Source: Rebecca billardiae RCC1528
Lineage: Eukaryota; Haptophyta
Direction: 5' to 3'
Length of the DNA: 64,000 nt
Assembly: GCA_965240325.2 (NCBI GenBank)
Contig: OZ251225.1
Span: 2,356,001-2,420,000 of the forward strand
Shown here: piece after piece, positions 11,609 to 21,532 of the stretch
Layout: the number at the start of each line of letters is the position of its first letter
Position numbering within the stretch: position 1 is the stretch's first letter
The notes under the pieces: generated by a model
Told to the model about the DNA's origin: nothing
Seen by the model: only the letters and a program-made list of their open reading frames with translations
Database searches by the model: none
Translations under genes and position numbers: made by a program

Positions 11609-13294
11609 TCACCGAGAAGATGATCTCGCCACTGCAGCAGGCATCATCTCTACCCACTCGATGCGTCCTTCGAGCAGCTGCTGACGCTGGGCCGTGCCTT
11701 CAGAGTGCGGCCCAAGACGCCGGTGCTCCGAAGCATGCTCGCCCTCGGCGCCCATCGAGGCGTGCGACGCAGATGTTGGAAGCAGGCGATCGTCGTCTCT
11801 CGGCGCGGGCGACAGCTGGGACCCCCCGCTGCACCCTCTGCGGCGGGCAGCCAGGCTCGCGCCGTCGGACGCATCGTCGTCGCCGTGGACATCCTCGAGG
11901 CTCTGCGGTGGGATCCGCTGCCTGCGGCCCCCGCGCGAGCCGAGTCGAGCCTGCGCGCAGCAGGCGAGTGCAAAGCAGAGAGCCGCGCACACGATTACGA
12001 CAATTGTAAGGGTTGTCGCGAACGTCGCCTTGGGAGCCGTCGGCCGGGTTGAGAGCTCGGGGCCGCCCGATGCTGCCTGTAGTGGGGGCGGCGCTGACGG
12101 CGGCGTGGACGGCGGTGATGGCGGCGGCCGCGGTGGCAAGGGAGGCTGCGGTGGCGATGGTGGGCACAGAGGCAGGGCGTAGGTTATACCCGGCCCGTAG
12201 GACATCGGCCCTCCGCACAGCGCGTTGCCCGAAAGGTCCATGACGCGCAGGCTTGACAGGCCGGCAATCTCGGTCGGTGTGGCGCCCTGGAGGGCATTGC
12301 CGTACAGGTACAAGTCGGCGAGCGAGGTCACTGCGCCAATCTCGGTCGGCACCGGACCGGAGAGCGCATTGCGCGAGACGGCGAGGTCAGTGAGGCGTGC
12401 CAGTGATCCCAGCTCCGTCGGCAGCGTGCGCGTGAGCGAGTTCACCTCGAGCGACAGCCACAGCAGTCGCGTCAAGCTGCCAAGCTCCGTTGGGAGGCTT
12501 CCGGTGAGCGAGGCGTACCGTACGGCGAGCGCGGTGAGCTGCGCCATGGCTCCCACCTCGGTCGGCAGCGAGCCTGTGAGTGAAGTGCGCGAGATGGCGA
12601 GGTAGCTCAGCCGGGTCAGAGTCGCCAGCAAGACCACGGGGACTGCGCCGGTGATCGAGTTGCGCGAGAGCGACAGGTGCGAGAGCTGCGCAAGCGCCGC
12701 GTACTCCGAAGGCACGCTGCCCGCGAGCGAGTTCTTGTAGATGGACAAGTGGGTGAGCCCCGTGAGCGCGCCGACCTCGGTGGGCAGCGGGCCAGTGAGC
12801 GAGTTGTCGCGCAGCCATGCCGTCGTAAGGCCAGTCAGCCCGCCCAGCTCCGTCGGCAAGGAACTGTCTAGCGAGCTGTCATGTGCGTAAAGGATCTCTA
12901 GGCGTGTCAGCTGCCCGAGCTCGCTCGGCATTTGACCGGTGAACGCGCAGCTGTACAGTCCCAGCGCAGTGAGGCCGGTCAGCAAGCCAAGCTCTGTGAC
13001 GAGAGGCCCTGTGAGCGGGGATCCGTGCACGTCGAGCACGGTCAAGCCCGTCATGCCCCCCAGTTCGGTCGGCATCGTCCCCGAGAGCTCATACGAGTCG
13101 CCGCTGATAAAGAGGCCATCGACGCACGCCCCGCCTGAGCACATTTCCTGCAGCCTTGACGCGAAGGGCGTGCGCGCATGTGCCACGGAGGGGACGAAGG
13201 CGAGGGCCACTACCGCCCTCGTCGCTGCCGACGCACGCGTCGGTGCACACAACGTGGCGCGGCGAGAAGGGGCACGCTGGCACGCCGAGGTCAT
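11609..13294 (-). CDS. Secreted single-pass plant-type LRR protein
   Basis: A single open frame of 561 aa. I chose the ATG at 13292-13294 because it gives a plausible signal peptide with a VALAFVPSVAHA end. The longer frame would start with a 21-residue non-hydrophobic leader. About twelve 24-residue plant-type LRRs follow, with the pattern LxxLxLxxNxLxGxLPxELGxLxx (for example NSLTGPLPTEVGALTGLTHL). After these come a proline-rich stalk (about residues 375-410), one transmembrane segment (TFATTLTIVVIVCAALCFAL) and a short, basic, Ser-rich tail. This is the layout of a receptor-like protein with no kinase. It probably binds a ligand or partner at the cell surface. No introns were seen. Promoter DNA just upstream contains a long hairpin (13444-13495). 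Confidence 0.8.
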   Translation of the reverse strand: MTSACQRAPSRRATLCAPTRASAATRAVVALAFVPSVAHARTPFASRLQEMCSGGACVDGLFISGDSYELSGTMPTELGGMTGLTVLDVHGSPLTGPLVTELGLLTGLTALGLYSCAFTGQMPSELGQLTRLEILYAHDSSLDSSLPTELGGLTGLTTAWLRDNSLTGPLPTEVGALTGLTHLSIYKNSLAGSVPSEYAALAQLSHLSLSRNSITGAVPVVLLATLTRLSYLAISRTSLTGSLPTEVGAMAQLTALAVRYASLTGSLPTELGSLTRLLWLSLEVNSLTRTLPTELGSLARLTDLAVSRNALSGPVPTEIGAVTSLADLYLYGNALQGATPTEIAGLSSLRVMDLSGNALCGGPMSYGPGITYALPLCPPSPPQPPLPPRPPPSPPSTPPSAPPPLQAASGGPELSTRPTAPKATFATTLTIVVIVCAALCFALACCAQARLGSRGGRRQRIPPQSLEDVHGDDDASDGASLAARRRGCSGGSQLSPAPRDDDRLLPTSASHASMGAEGEHASEHRRLGPHSEGTAQRQQLLEGRIEWVEMMPAAVARSSSR

Positions 13295-13443
13295 GGCGAT
13301 ACTCCGTTCTTCGGCTTGCTCGGCACTCTGCAGGTGTACTACAGTACCGTACTTCACGGAGTCCGGTGGACATCAGTCCTGTGTACGGACGGTAGCGGAA
13401 GGCGCTGATGCCGAAAGCTTATTATAACAGTTTTCTTTAGATT

Positions 13444-13513
13444 AATAAGAGACGCACACAGCTCAGGCGGGCGAGATCTGTGTGCGTCTCTTATTCAGAG
13501 TAAACTGCACCCG
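13444..13513. repeat. Dispersed repeat A in palindromic form
   Basis: AATAAGAGACGCACACAG at 13444-13461 is followed by a 16-nt loop and its exact reverse complement at 13478-13495, so an 18-bp perfect stem is possible. It combines part of repeat A (25780-25827, 25853-25899, 36836-36883) with an inverted part ending in GTAAACTG. It lies about 150 bp upstream of the LRR gene start. Confidence 0.85.
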
Positions 13514-14887
13514 TGCGCTCCCAGTCCCCGGCGCGGGCAACGGCGCGGCGCAGGGCCGACGAATCTCCATCGAGCCATCGTTGCTCCTCGACGCTCCGCG
13601 CCGTCAAGGAACGCTGGGCGTGCAAGCCCAGCAGGCCAGCAGTTAGCAAAGCGGCGCGCCTGGCCGAGCTGTTAGACTGAAGAAGAAGCGTGGGTGCTCC
13701 CTACCGCGCGTGTGGGCGATAGGTCCACCGGAAGCGACCAGGCGGGGCTAGGACCGCCCCGAAGGGGCGAGGCGGACGGTGTCACATGACGGATGATGGG
13801 TCAGGCAGCCCCGAACCCAGGGTTTGGGGCTCCGGACTGGCCGAGTGATAGTGCCGGATCGAGTGGCCTCCGCCGGTACGTACGGGTAGATGCGGAAACT
13901 TACCCGCGACTCCTGTGGAACGGTGTCACCGAGGACTGGTGCCCAGTCTGACACGAGCGTCGACCGCTCACCGCTGCCGACCTGGCCTGCGCCAGCCCTC
14001 TGGGCGGACCGAGACTCGCCTCCGGGCGACGACTTGGATGACGAGGAGGGGACGCAGCGGGGGGAGGGGGGGGGGGCGAAACGCTCTGTCCCAGCCGCAG
14101 CAGCGCATGCCGCCCCCAGCCTGCCAACTGAGCAGACGTGCAAGCGGCATACGCGCAAGTGACCCCAGCAGGGAGCACACTGTGGACAGCTGGACCAGCT
14201 GCCACCAGCGGCTTAGCCTGCTGGGCGGCGCAGGAAGTCCATGCGAGCCACGCAGCCCAGGTGGATCACTCCACAGCAGCTCAAGCCGCGCTCATGCTGT
14301 TCGATCGCGGAGTGGGCGGTGCTCTGCCACCATGCCAAATTGGGCTCCGCCGACTGCGAATCAGGAGGCCTGCGCTGTCATGCCTGCGGCATGAAATAAG
14401 CATAGAATCAGTCATTATGTTCACGCCGGCCACCGGCCACCGGCCTCAGGAGTCATTCGGTATCATCATCTTTACATCGTGTGCGCAAGCTCACCTGATG
14501 TCGGAACACCGACGACGAGCGCTGCGCACGGGCCCGGGCCGCGCCGCGCCAGAACGCGTCACTGTGCCAGTGGCAGTGCCGCATCGGCGCCTACGATTTG
14601 ATCCATTGTCGACTCCAATGCAGCAGCCTGGCCAGTGGGCTCTCTGCCAGCGCGCGCAGGGCCTTTCCAGCCTGACTCCTGCCAGCTAGTCACCGTACTG
14701 TCACCACAGCGGCGGCGCGGCTCCGGGGTGCCAGGCGGGAGTGCGACGGACAGTGCGTCCCGTGTGCTGGGCCCGCCATGGTCATGATATGCAGGGTAAT
14801 TCGTCGCGGTCCGGAAAACCAATGTCGTTACAGAACTTACAGCAGCCAATTTTCTCGTTGCCCGCGGCTCACGCCCCGCCGCCGACC
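13514..14887. other. Spacer containing a repeat B copy
   Basis: No confident gene. The stretch 14005-14415 is a diverged copy of dispersed repeat B. A G-run lies at 14060-14078. The DNA just before 14888 is open in the frame of the next gene as far back as 14741. Confidence 0.5.
14005..14415 (+). repeat. Dispersed repeat B, long copy 1
   Basis: It aligns piecewise with 28697-29121. Shared parts are GGGCGACGACTTGGA(C/T)GACG near the start, GTCCATGCGAGCC(A/G)CGCAGC in the middle and GAATCAGGAG plus CATAGAAT at the end. The copies are diverged and interrupted. It may be remnants of a retroelement or processed gene. Confidence 0.7.
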
Positions 14888-16192
14888 ATGGCGTACCACA
14901 TCCTCACATCTTACGGCGGCGACAACCGCGACTGGGGGCGGCTCCTGCGCGACGAACGCGCCGCCTTCCTCGACTTTGTGCCCGATCAGTCAACACACGA
15001 GCTCCTCACGGAGCAGCTCGGCCAGCTCAGGCGAGAGCGGAACAAGCTTGTCAACGTGAATGCCGACTTCCGCTGGGAGGTTGCAGCGCGCCCGCCGACG
15101 GCCGCGCCGGACGTGCCGCCGTCGCGGCGCCGCACACCGACGCCCAAGGCGAATTCAAGACGTGCACCCGGTTTCGATCAGCGCAGACCGCCACCATGGC
15201 TCCTCAACGAGCCGTGGGCACCACCTGATCTCACACAGCCCGCCCAGGAATCACAACGGCCGCGCGATGACAGGCTTGAGTCGACCGCAGCCTGCTTATC
15301 GCAAGGGGCACCCGGTCCGTTCTACCTCGCCCGCCCACCTGTGCGTCGAATGCCCGAGTGCGACGCGCCCGTCGACGTGGACGGCCTGCGTCGTCGCGTC
15401 GTCCCTGACCGACCCTCGGGTGCGGAGGAGACGGCGCGCGGCCAGGCGAGCCATGTGACCGCGGCGGACGTCTGGCGCAACGCTGCGCCAGACAGCGTGC
15501 AGGAGCTGCGCCGGAGGCGATCGGCCGCAGCGCAGACGACGCATGCGCAGAATCCGCAGCGGCCCGCGCTGCACTCGCGCGTGAAGACGGAGGGCGCGCT
15601 GCACGGCGAGCGCACGCGCGAGCGCGCGAAAGCGGCTGATGTATGGCACGAGCCGGGCTCCCTGGGCCTCGCCTCGTTGGCGTACGCGCTCGCGCCTAAG
15701 ACGGCAGCCAACACCTACGTCGCGCCCGAGGAGGGCCGCACGGTGGAGATGCTGCAGCAGCCCAACCTCAACGGTCGGCAGATCAAGTACAAGGCATACG
15801 AGAAGATCCTCGAGTCGGGCAAGCTGAGGAGGGATGACGAGCCGCCGCTGTCGGCGCCTCCGGCGCGCGCGCGCACGGGCGGCGACGATGCGAGGCAGCA
15901 GGGCGAGGTGTTCTCGCCGACCCACACGTACGCGGACCTTCTCGAGCGCCTTCGCGAGCGCCCCGTCCCGGGCTTCACGGGGCGTTGGCGCGGCAACACA
16001 ACCATGCCGCCTCCAGGCAGCAAGAGCACGAGCACGCGCGTGCCCATAGGCGCACTGCCGGGAGCAGACCACCTGCCCCCGAGCAAGGCAGAGCGGCTGC
16101 ACAAGCTGAAGCTGCGTATGCAGGCGGAGTCCGTGCGCGAGGCGATGCGCGAAGCAGATGAAATGCGCCGGCCCAAGCGGCACTCGCCGTGA
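14888..16192 (+). CDS. Basic hypothetical protein, intronless
   Basis: An open frame of 434 aa from ATG 14888 (context GACCATGG, good Kozak) to the stop at 16190-16192. The frame stays open upstream to 14741, so a longer start is possible. It begins MAYHILTSYGGDNRDWGRLL, followed by a short helical stretch (residues about 35-55) and a long disordered region rich in Arg, Pro and Ala. The last third contains NGRQIKYKAYEKILESGKL, THTYADLLERL and a PGFTGRW element. The end is a charged helix, KAERLHKLKLRMQ. Short Pro-Gly-Thr-Gly and Tyr-rich elements of this sort occur in some ciliary microtubule inner proteins, but the similarity is too weak to assign. There is no signal peptide or membrane segment. 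It probably acts in the cytoplasm or cytoskeleton; function unknown. Confidence 0.6.
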   Translation: MAYHILTSYGGDNRDWGRLLRDERAAFLDFVPDQSTHELLTEQLGQLRRERNKLVNVNADFRWEVAARPPTAAPDVPPSRRRTPTPKANSRRAPGFDQRRPPPWLLNEPWAPPDLTQPAQESQRPRDDRLESTAACLSQGAPGPFYLARPPVRRMPECDAPVDVDGLRRRVVPDRPSGAEETARGQASHVTAADVWRNAAPDSVQELRRRRSAAAQTTHAQNPQRPALHSRVKTEGALHGERTRERAKAADVWHEPGSLGLASLAYALAPKTAANTYVAPEEGRTVEMLQQPNLNGRQIKYKAYEKILESGKLRRDDEPPLSAPPARARTGGDDARQQGEVFSPTHTYADLLERLRERPVPGFTGRWRGNTTMPPPGSKSTSTRVPIGALPGADHLPPSKAERLHKLKLRMQAESVREAMREADEMRRPKRHSP

Positions 16193-16483
16193 ATGCCATC
16201 ATATATATACGTGCTGCTGATCATTGATGATGCCGCTCACGCAGCCGCGCTGTCTGGCACTCTGCGCCCATTCCAGGCGCCCACGGCCACGGCGGCCCCC
16301 GGCACGGGCACGCGGGCCACGGTGCCCTCCTAGTCCTGCGCCCTAAAAAACGACAGCGAGCAGGTTGCTCATCCGATCTCTTCCACGATGGAGATATCGC
16401 GGCCGAAATCAATTACCCGCGGTAATTGCGCCGGTAATTGGGCGCGGCGGCCGTCGGCCGGAGGGGATTGCGCCCGTGCAGCC

Positions 16484-17373
16484 ATGGCCTTCATCGACCC
16501 CTTCCTCGATGCGCACGCCGTCTACTGGACGGTGGCTCTGTTTGGGAGCTTCCTCTTGATGCTCATGCTGTTCAGCGCGGGTGGGCCGTGCAAGCACAAG
16601 TCTGGCCAGGCCGCGCACCACCTCACGATGGTGATACCTTTCGCGTACCTGTCGATCATGGGCATGCGGCTGTGGCCGCAGGTGACCGGGATGGTGGCCG
16701 ACAGTGCGCACGCCAGGATGTTCTTCCAAGTCGACGCCATGCAGTTCTACGCGCCAACCATGCTTGGCCTTCAGGTCTTTGACCTGTCCACCACCATCAT
16801 CTTGCCTGGCATGCGCAAACCCGACGCGATCGCTCACCACGCTGTCTCTCTGTACCTGGCGTATCAGCTCACGAGCAACGGCTTCCTGCACTACTGGGAG
16901 CCCTTCTACTTCGGGCTGCTCGAGCTCAGCTCGGTGCCGCTCTGCTTTGTCGACTTCTTCCGCGCCTTCCCCGCCCTCTCAAAGCGCTTCGACGCGGTGA
17001 ACGAGGTCGTGCGCCTCTCATTTGCGGCGACGTTCATCCCCGTGCGCTGCCTGTACATGCCGTACATCTCCTACTTCTGGTGGAGGGACTTCCTCTCGTG
17101 CGCGCGCGAGCGAGCGCGGCGTGACACGCGCGTGTGCGAGCGCGGCCGCCCCCGGGGGGCTCACGATCTCGCCTCGCTCCCTGCGTGCCCGTGTCGCACA
17201 GGCTGTACGCTGCCAAGGACAAGACACTGACGGCCCACTTTAGCCTCTTCTGCGTGTTTGGTGCCATCAACATCTTCCTCTGCGGCATCCAGCAGTACTG
17301 GGGGTACAAGGTGATCAACGCGGCCATGAAGATGGTGAAGGGTGACAAGCGCGGCCGCGAGAAGGAGTATTGA
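16484..17373 (+). CDS. TLC-domain multi-pass membrane protein
   Basis: Two exons, 16484-17097 and 17202-17373, are joined within a Ser codon by a GT-AG intron of 104 bp. The protein is 261 aa. ATG 16484 (context GCCATGG) begins MAFIDPFLDAHAVYWTVALF. Five to six hydrophobic segments are visible. The signature stretch is DAIAHHAVSLYLAYQL followed by FYFGLLELSSVPLCFVDF, which matches the double-His helix and following conserved helix of TLC (TRAM-LAG1-CLN8) proteins. The tail KGDKRGREKEY is basic and could aid ER retention. TLC proteins are ER or plasma-membrane proteins of lipid metabolism or sensing, such as ceramide synthases and TLCD proteins. No homeobox is present and the catalytic context is not diagnostic, so the TMEM56/TLCD branch is likelier than ceramide synthase. 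Confidence 0.8.
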
Positions 17374-17686
17374 TTGATAATCCATGACTCGTCGCTCCTC
17401 ACGAGACATGGATGCGGACTGCGACGGCCAAGTTGAAGTCACTTGAAGTGCAGTCTCCTCAGTGAATCCAGAACGTACGGTCCTCTCTGACCGTCGCTGA
17501 GCACATGAGCACTGGCTGGGCGCTGTCACCGCGGCTCGGTCTGTAATACCAGCATGGCGATGAGTACGGCCCGAGCCGCGCCGCCTAATATCGAATATCG
17601 AAGCAGGACGACCAGGCCGGAGCCTGACGAGGCTGACCCAGTCTGATGCCGCAGCGTCCCGGGCAGCGTGATCCCGATGGCACTGG

Positions 17687-18886
17687 TCACCTGTGACTCT
17701 GCCTCTGGTCAGGACCAGCCTGATGAGTGGCTGATGAGCCGGCAGGCTGGCTAGCGCGGGGCGGGCGGGGCATGACCACCTCGGCGGTGCGTGCGTGCGT
17801 GCCGGGATTCGTGCGATCGTAGGTGCCGGCTAGATCGCTGCGTGCGCTGAGGACAGTGAGCTGAAACCCCCGAGCGATCGTGGGCTGCGATACGAGAGGC
17901 AGGCGGTACGGCTTGCATGCGGGGGCGCGTTGTCTTCGCGCATCGGGGGCGGGGCCAGCGAACGTGTGATCGGGTAGCTCGGCGAAGGTGGTGCAGAGCC
18001 TGAACGGTCGCCTGGGCTCGTCTCTGCCCTCCCGCGCCACGTAGCGGAGCAGATGGGCCAGGGCCACATTCTCCGGGAGCGCATCGAAGGGGATGCCACG
18101 CAGGTGAAAGCGCAGCGCGCGGTCGCACAGGCTGCGCTGGGGGATCGTGCACAGGTTGTCCTTCGGCTTACTCGAGCCGTTGAGGAACCACGTCCCCGTG
18201 ATGTGCGCAGGACGCGGCGGGGGGCGCGGGGGCGACTCAAGGCACCCTTCCCACTCGGCACATCGCTCACCTGGCCTTGGTCGGAACATCAGCCAGTCGC
18301 GGATCCGCGCGGGCGGGCAGAGGAGAAAGCCATGGTCCCAGTCCCGATTGTGGAAGAAGTACTTGCGGAGCACGGAGCCACCGATGATGCTCGCCCCGCG
18401 ATGGGTGGCGCAGAGTTTAGCCGGGTTGAGCGCGCGGAAGCGATTGCCATCGGGCTTCGAGATGAGGATCGCATCGGGACGCAGGGCGAGGATGGAGTTG
18501 TACTGCGGCAGTGTCAGATTTGACGAGCGGACAAGGTCGCGAACGCGCGCGTCGAGCGCGTCGCCATTCTCGGCCTTGGCCTGCAGAGGGGCGTCCATGA
18601 CGAGCCGCAGCCGGTGGGCATACGCTTGCCTGATCGTCACGAGCAGCGATGCAGGGGAGCGCTCACCGGCCTGCGCAAACATGTCGAGCGAAGTGTGGAT
18701 GGCGACATCAGCCACAACTATGCCCGCAGCCTCGAGGGCGTCCAGCTGCAGCTCCTGCACCAGAACGGGCCACGCGTGGCGGAACGTGCGCATGAGTCCG
18801 GCCAGGATGATGAGCATGCGGTGCGGCTGCTGCCCACGGCGAGGGGTTGTGGGACCCCCCTTGCCGGCCCCGGCCGGCGCCGCCAT
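17687..18886 (-). CDS. Putative glycosyltransferase-like protein
   Basis: The frame is open from 19006 to the stop at 17687. I prefer ATG 18886 (ACGATGG context, 399 aa) because the 19006 start would overlap the divergent bL36m gene. After a Gly/Pro-rich lead comes a hydrophobic strand, RMLIILAGLMRTFRHAWPVL, then IVVADVAIHTSLDMF. Next are YNSILALRPDAILISKPDG, a WDHGFLLCPP element and ITGTWFLNGSSKPKDNLC. An initial L-x-G-x-x-R-T-F strand, a mid-domain R-P-D and a W-D-H-G match the layout of uncharacterised glycosyltransferase-like proteins of algae. I recall this only as a pattern and do not see a diagnostic DxD. The C-terminal 90 residues look disordered. Function is tentative. Confidence 0.55.
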   Translation of the reverse strand: MAAPAGAGKGGPTTPRRGQQPHRMLIILAGLMRTFRHAWPVLVQELQLDALEAAGIVVADVAIHTSLDMFAQAGERSPASLLVTIRQAYAHRLRLVMDAPLQAKAENGDALDARVRDLVRSSNLTLPQYNSILALRPDAILISKPDGNRFRALNPAKLCATHRGASIIGGSVLRKYFFHNRDWDHGFLLCPPARIRDWLMFRPRPGERCAEWEGCLESPPRPPPRPAHITGTWFLNGSSKPKDNLCTIPQRSLCDRALRFHLRGIPFDALPENVALAHLLRYVAREGRDEPRRPFRLCTTFAELPDHTFAGPAPDARRQRAPACKPYRLPLVSQPTIARGFQLTVLSARSDLAGTYDRTNPGTHARTAEVVMPRPPRASQPAGSSATHQAGPDQRQSHR

Positions 18887-18993
18887 CGTGGACGACGATC
18901 CCAATGTACCGGATGAGTCGATGCAGTCGCCGGATGGGATGCACCCGGACTGCTGCTCACCACACTTGAGAGTGACGGGCTCCGGCCGTCGCC

Positions 18994-19283
18994 ATGCTTG
19001 CCCCATTCCTCTCCCCGGCTCTCTGGCGGCGAGCCCCGTCGCTGCTCTCGTCGACGCGCCTGTTCAAGGTGAAAGCGTCCGTGAAGAAGCTCTGCGACGC
19101 GTGCTACATCGTGAAACGCCGCGGGCGCGTGTTTGTGCTGTGCAAGCGGGACCCAAAGGTGCGTGCCAGTGTGCGCGGCACGCTCACATGTCAGCGAGGG
19201 CTCGCAAACTGAGCTCACGAACCCTCGCACCCTTCACGCGTGCGTCGTCGCGCCTCCTGCAGCACAAGCAACGACAGGGCTAA
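18994..19283 (+). CDS. MRPL36: Mitochondrial large-subunit ribosomal protein bL36m
   Basis: Two exons, 18994-19158 and 19263-19283, are joined between codons by a 104-bp GT-AG intron; the protein is 61 aa. The N-terminus [20 protein letters not shown] is Arg/Ser/Leu-rich with no acidic residues, a good mitochondrial presequence. [20 protein letters not shown] then matches the universal bL36 core (KVRxSVKKxCxxC). The second exon supplies only HKQRQG and the stop, the canonical bL36 end. The zinc-ribbon ligands C-x2-C, C and H are all present, and the final His lies in the short exon. Without splicing the frame reads on into unrelated sequence and loses that His. The protein binds the base of the large subunit. 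It is divergent from the glycosyltransferase-like gene and probably shares its promoter. Confidence 0.92.
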
Positions 19284-20220
19284 GAGCAGTATGACCGGCT
19301 GGCTTTGCATTCATCGGTTTCCCCCAAACCTTGATCAACTGTGCAGTGATGTGCTCACATTGAGTCGTACTCCTCTCTGCAGCCAAGCGCCCCGCGGAGC
19401 AATCGGGACCTCGTCGTGCCGCCGTCTGGTCGTCTCCCACTGCTCATGTGGCTCATCGCTTGACCGTCGCGGTCGTTGACACCTGTGAGCTTTTGGCAGC
19501 CTCCTTGGCCGAGTCGGTTCGACGTGACCAACTCGCCTCAAGTCACGGAGCCGAGTACGGTAGTCTGAACTCGGCTGACTGAGTCTGACTGGAAACTGAG
19601 GATCCGTCGCTTCAGCAGATGACGATCGAATTTCTGGCCCTGTGCCCGACGAGTGACGCCCGATCCTCGACGTACTGTACGTAGGTTTAAGAATCACGAC
19701 TACGGACCACCGGTCACCGACCCGAGGGCGACCCGAGCACGACAGTCCCGAGCTGGAGTAGCTACTGGAATCAGTGAGCCGCCATTGTCAGCCGTGCCCG
19801 TCAGTGACCCGTCAGAGCCGGACGGTCTGTTCGTCGATGATCGCACTGCCGCTCATGCCTCATCATCGGGCGGCGCTCATCGGCTGACTGCACAGTGCAC
19901 TGTGCACAGACCACAGTCGTCAGTCACTGTCGTCTACTGTCACAGTGCGCGGCTAATGTGCTCCGTGCTCGGCCGGTGCTCCGTGCTCGGCCCGGGAAAG
20001 TGCCTCGCGGATCTGCCATATCAGGGCCAGGCGCGGATCCGGCCTCAGGAGTCAGGGTACTGCCTGCGCCGGTCTGTTTTGTGGCGGTGTCTTCGTGCAG
20101 TGTTGGATGGCGTCAATCTGAATCAAGCCTTATAACCAAGTGTGCACGTTAAAACATATATATATATATATATATGGTAAACTGTAACCTAAACCGGGTT
20201 GTCTAAAGCCTTCTAGTATC
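19284..20220. other. Intergenic, repeat-bearing
   Basis: No gene seen. The stretch 20068-20153 is a copy of dispersed repeat D and is followed by a TA run at 20156-20175. Confidence 0.5.
20068..20153 (+). repeat. Dispersed repeat D, copy 1
   Basis: It contains GCCGGTCTGTTTTGTGGCGG and GTGCAGTGTTGGATGGCGTC and ends GTGCACGTTAAAAC. It is matched at 31816-31924 (same strand) and 37009-37090 (opposite strand). Confidence 0.8.
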
Positions 20221-20366
20221 ATGGCCCGCGGTGCAGGGCGGAGCGCGCAGCGTGGAGCCCGCACCAGCGGGCCCGAACCACTTTTCAAAAAGATCTTTGA
20301 TCAAGAAAAAAGGGACGGGGGCGATTTTTAGGGCTGGCGGAGACCGAGTTTCGAGTTTTTAAGATC
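20221..20366 (+). repeat. Dispersed repeat C, copy 2
   Basis: Second copy of the 587-745 repeat, same strand, again just after TA-rich DNA. It differs by small indels that break the open frame of copy 1. Confidence 0.75.
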
Positions 20367-21532
20367 GCATAGAGAGGTCAATTAGGCCGAAAAACACCGC
20401 GTCCACGATATTCCCTAAGTAAAGTGCGATCTGGACGTCAGCCGGACGTGACTTTAACGTAACGATTCGTTACGAGCGAATCGTATTCGTCGTCCCGGAT
20501 CGCGTGACGTCCGGACTGGGCCACATCCGGTAATCGTCGGAGGTGACGTGCCCCGGCACGATGGCGGATGCGGGACGGCGCCTGCACGTGCCTCCGGACC
20601 CGCCTCCCGCTTGCTGCTCACGCAGTCAGCTGCGACCGACCGTGGCGCATGATCGCAGAAGCAGTGCCGGCAGTACGGCCTGCATCAGCTAGTGCCGCGC
20701 CGTCGTGGCGCGCGCGGTAGTACTAGTAGTCAGCGCGTTCATGCAGCGCTCGCCGCTCGGCGACGGCACGCGCGTGCGGCTCAGGTGTGTCAAATGCGGT
20801 CTCGTCGGCGCGCTTTCGCCTGCCACCTCGTGCACCCGTGCCGCCAGTTTCATCGTCTTCATGAGGACTGCTGCTGCTGTCGCCATCCGCTCTCCATCAC
20901 CCCGAGTCGCGCGGCGCGCGCGGTACGGGCAGGGCGTACGGTCACTGGCACCTGGCGTGCAACGGGTCAAGTGGCCAGAGTACGTCTGGTCGTTGGCTGG
21001 CACGGGCCGCAGCGCTAAATCACCCTGCTGTCACACCCGACTCCTTCAGTACTCCGAGCTCCGCGGCACGACTCACTCGGCACGATCGCGGACGGGTCGG
21101 ATCCGAGCTGATCAGCCAGAGTTGCGGACAGTTTGGCAGCTCGGAGCTACTAGCTAGTAGTAATTCCGATGCCGATGGCACGATCGCGGACGGGTCGGAT
21201 CCGAGCTGATCAGCCAGTTGGATATTTGGCAGCTAGTTGTCAGACGGACGTCCGATTTGACGACCGGTGCCGGGTGCGGTCTCAGGTCCGCTGCTGTGAT
21301 TGTGTGAAGTGTGAATCATGAGTCTCGCGGTCGCGCAGGCAGGCGGGCGACGGTCGGACTAATATATAGCTTCAGCAGTCATCTCAGAACCGACTTCAAC
21401 TGGCGAACTGCCACTACGGCGGAGAGCCGCGATTGCACGGCCACCGCGGGCCCCCAACTGCGTTGATTCTATGCAGAAAAGGACCGCGGAACGCGGTCAT
21501 AACTCATCATCATCTAAGACCGTAAGTCCTCG
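20367..21532. other. Intergenic with a 98-bp tandem duplication
   Basis: No gene seen. CACGATCGCGGACGGGTCGG begins at 21081 and again at 21179, with GATCCGAGCTGATCAGCCAG following in both, so a 98-bp segment is duplicated in tandem. A fragment related to 2165-2252 lies near 21424-21500. Confidence 0.6.
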
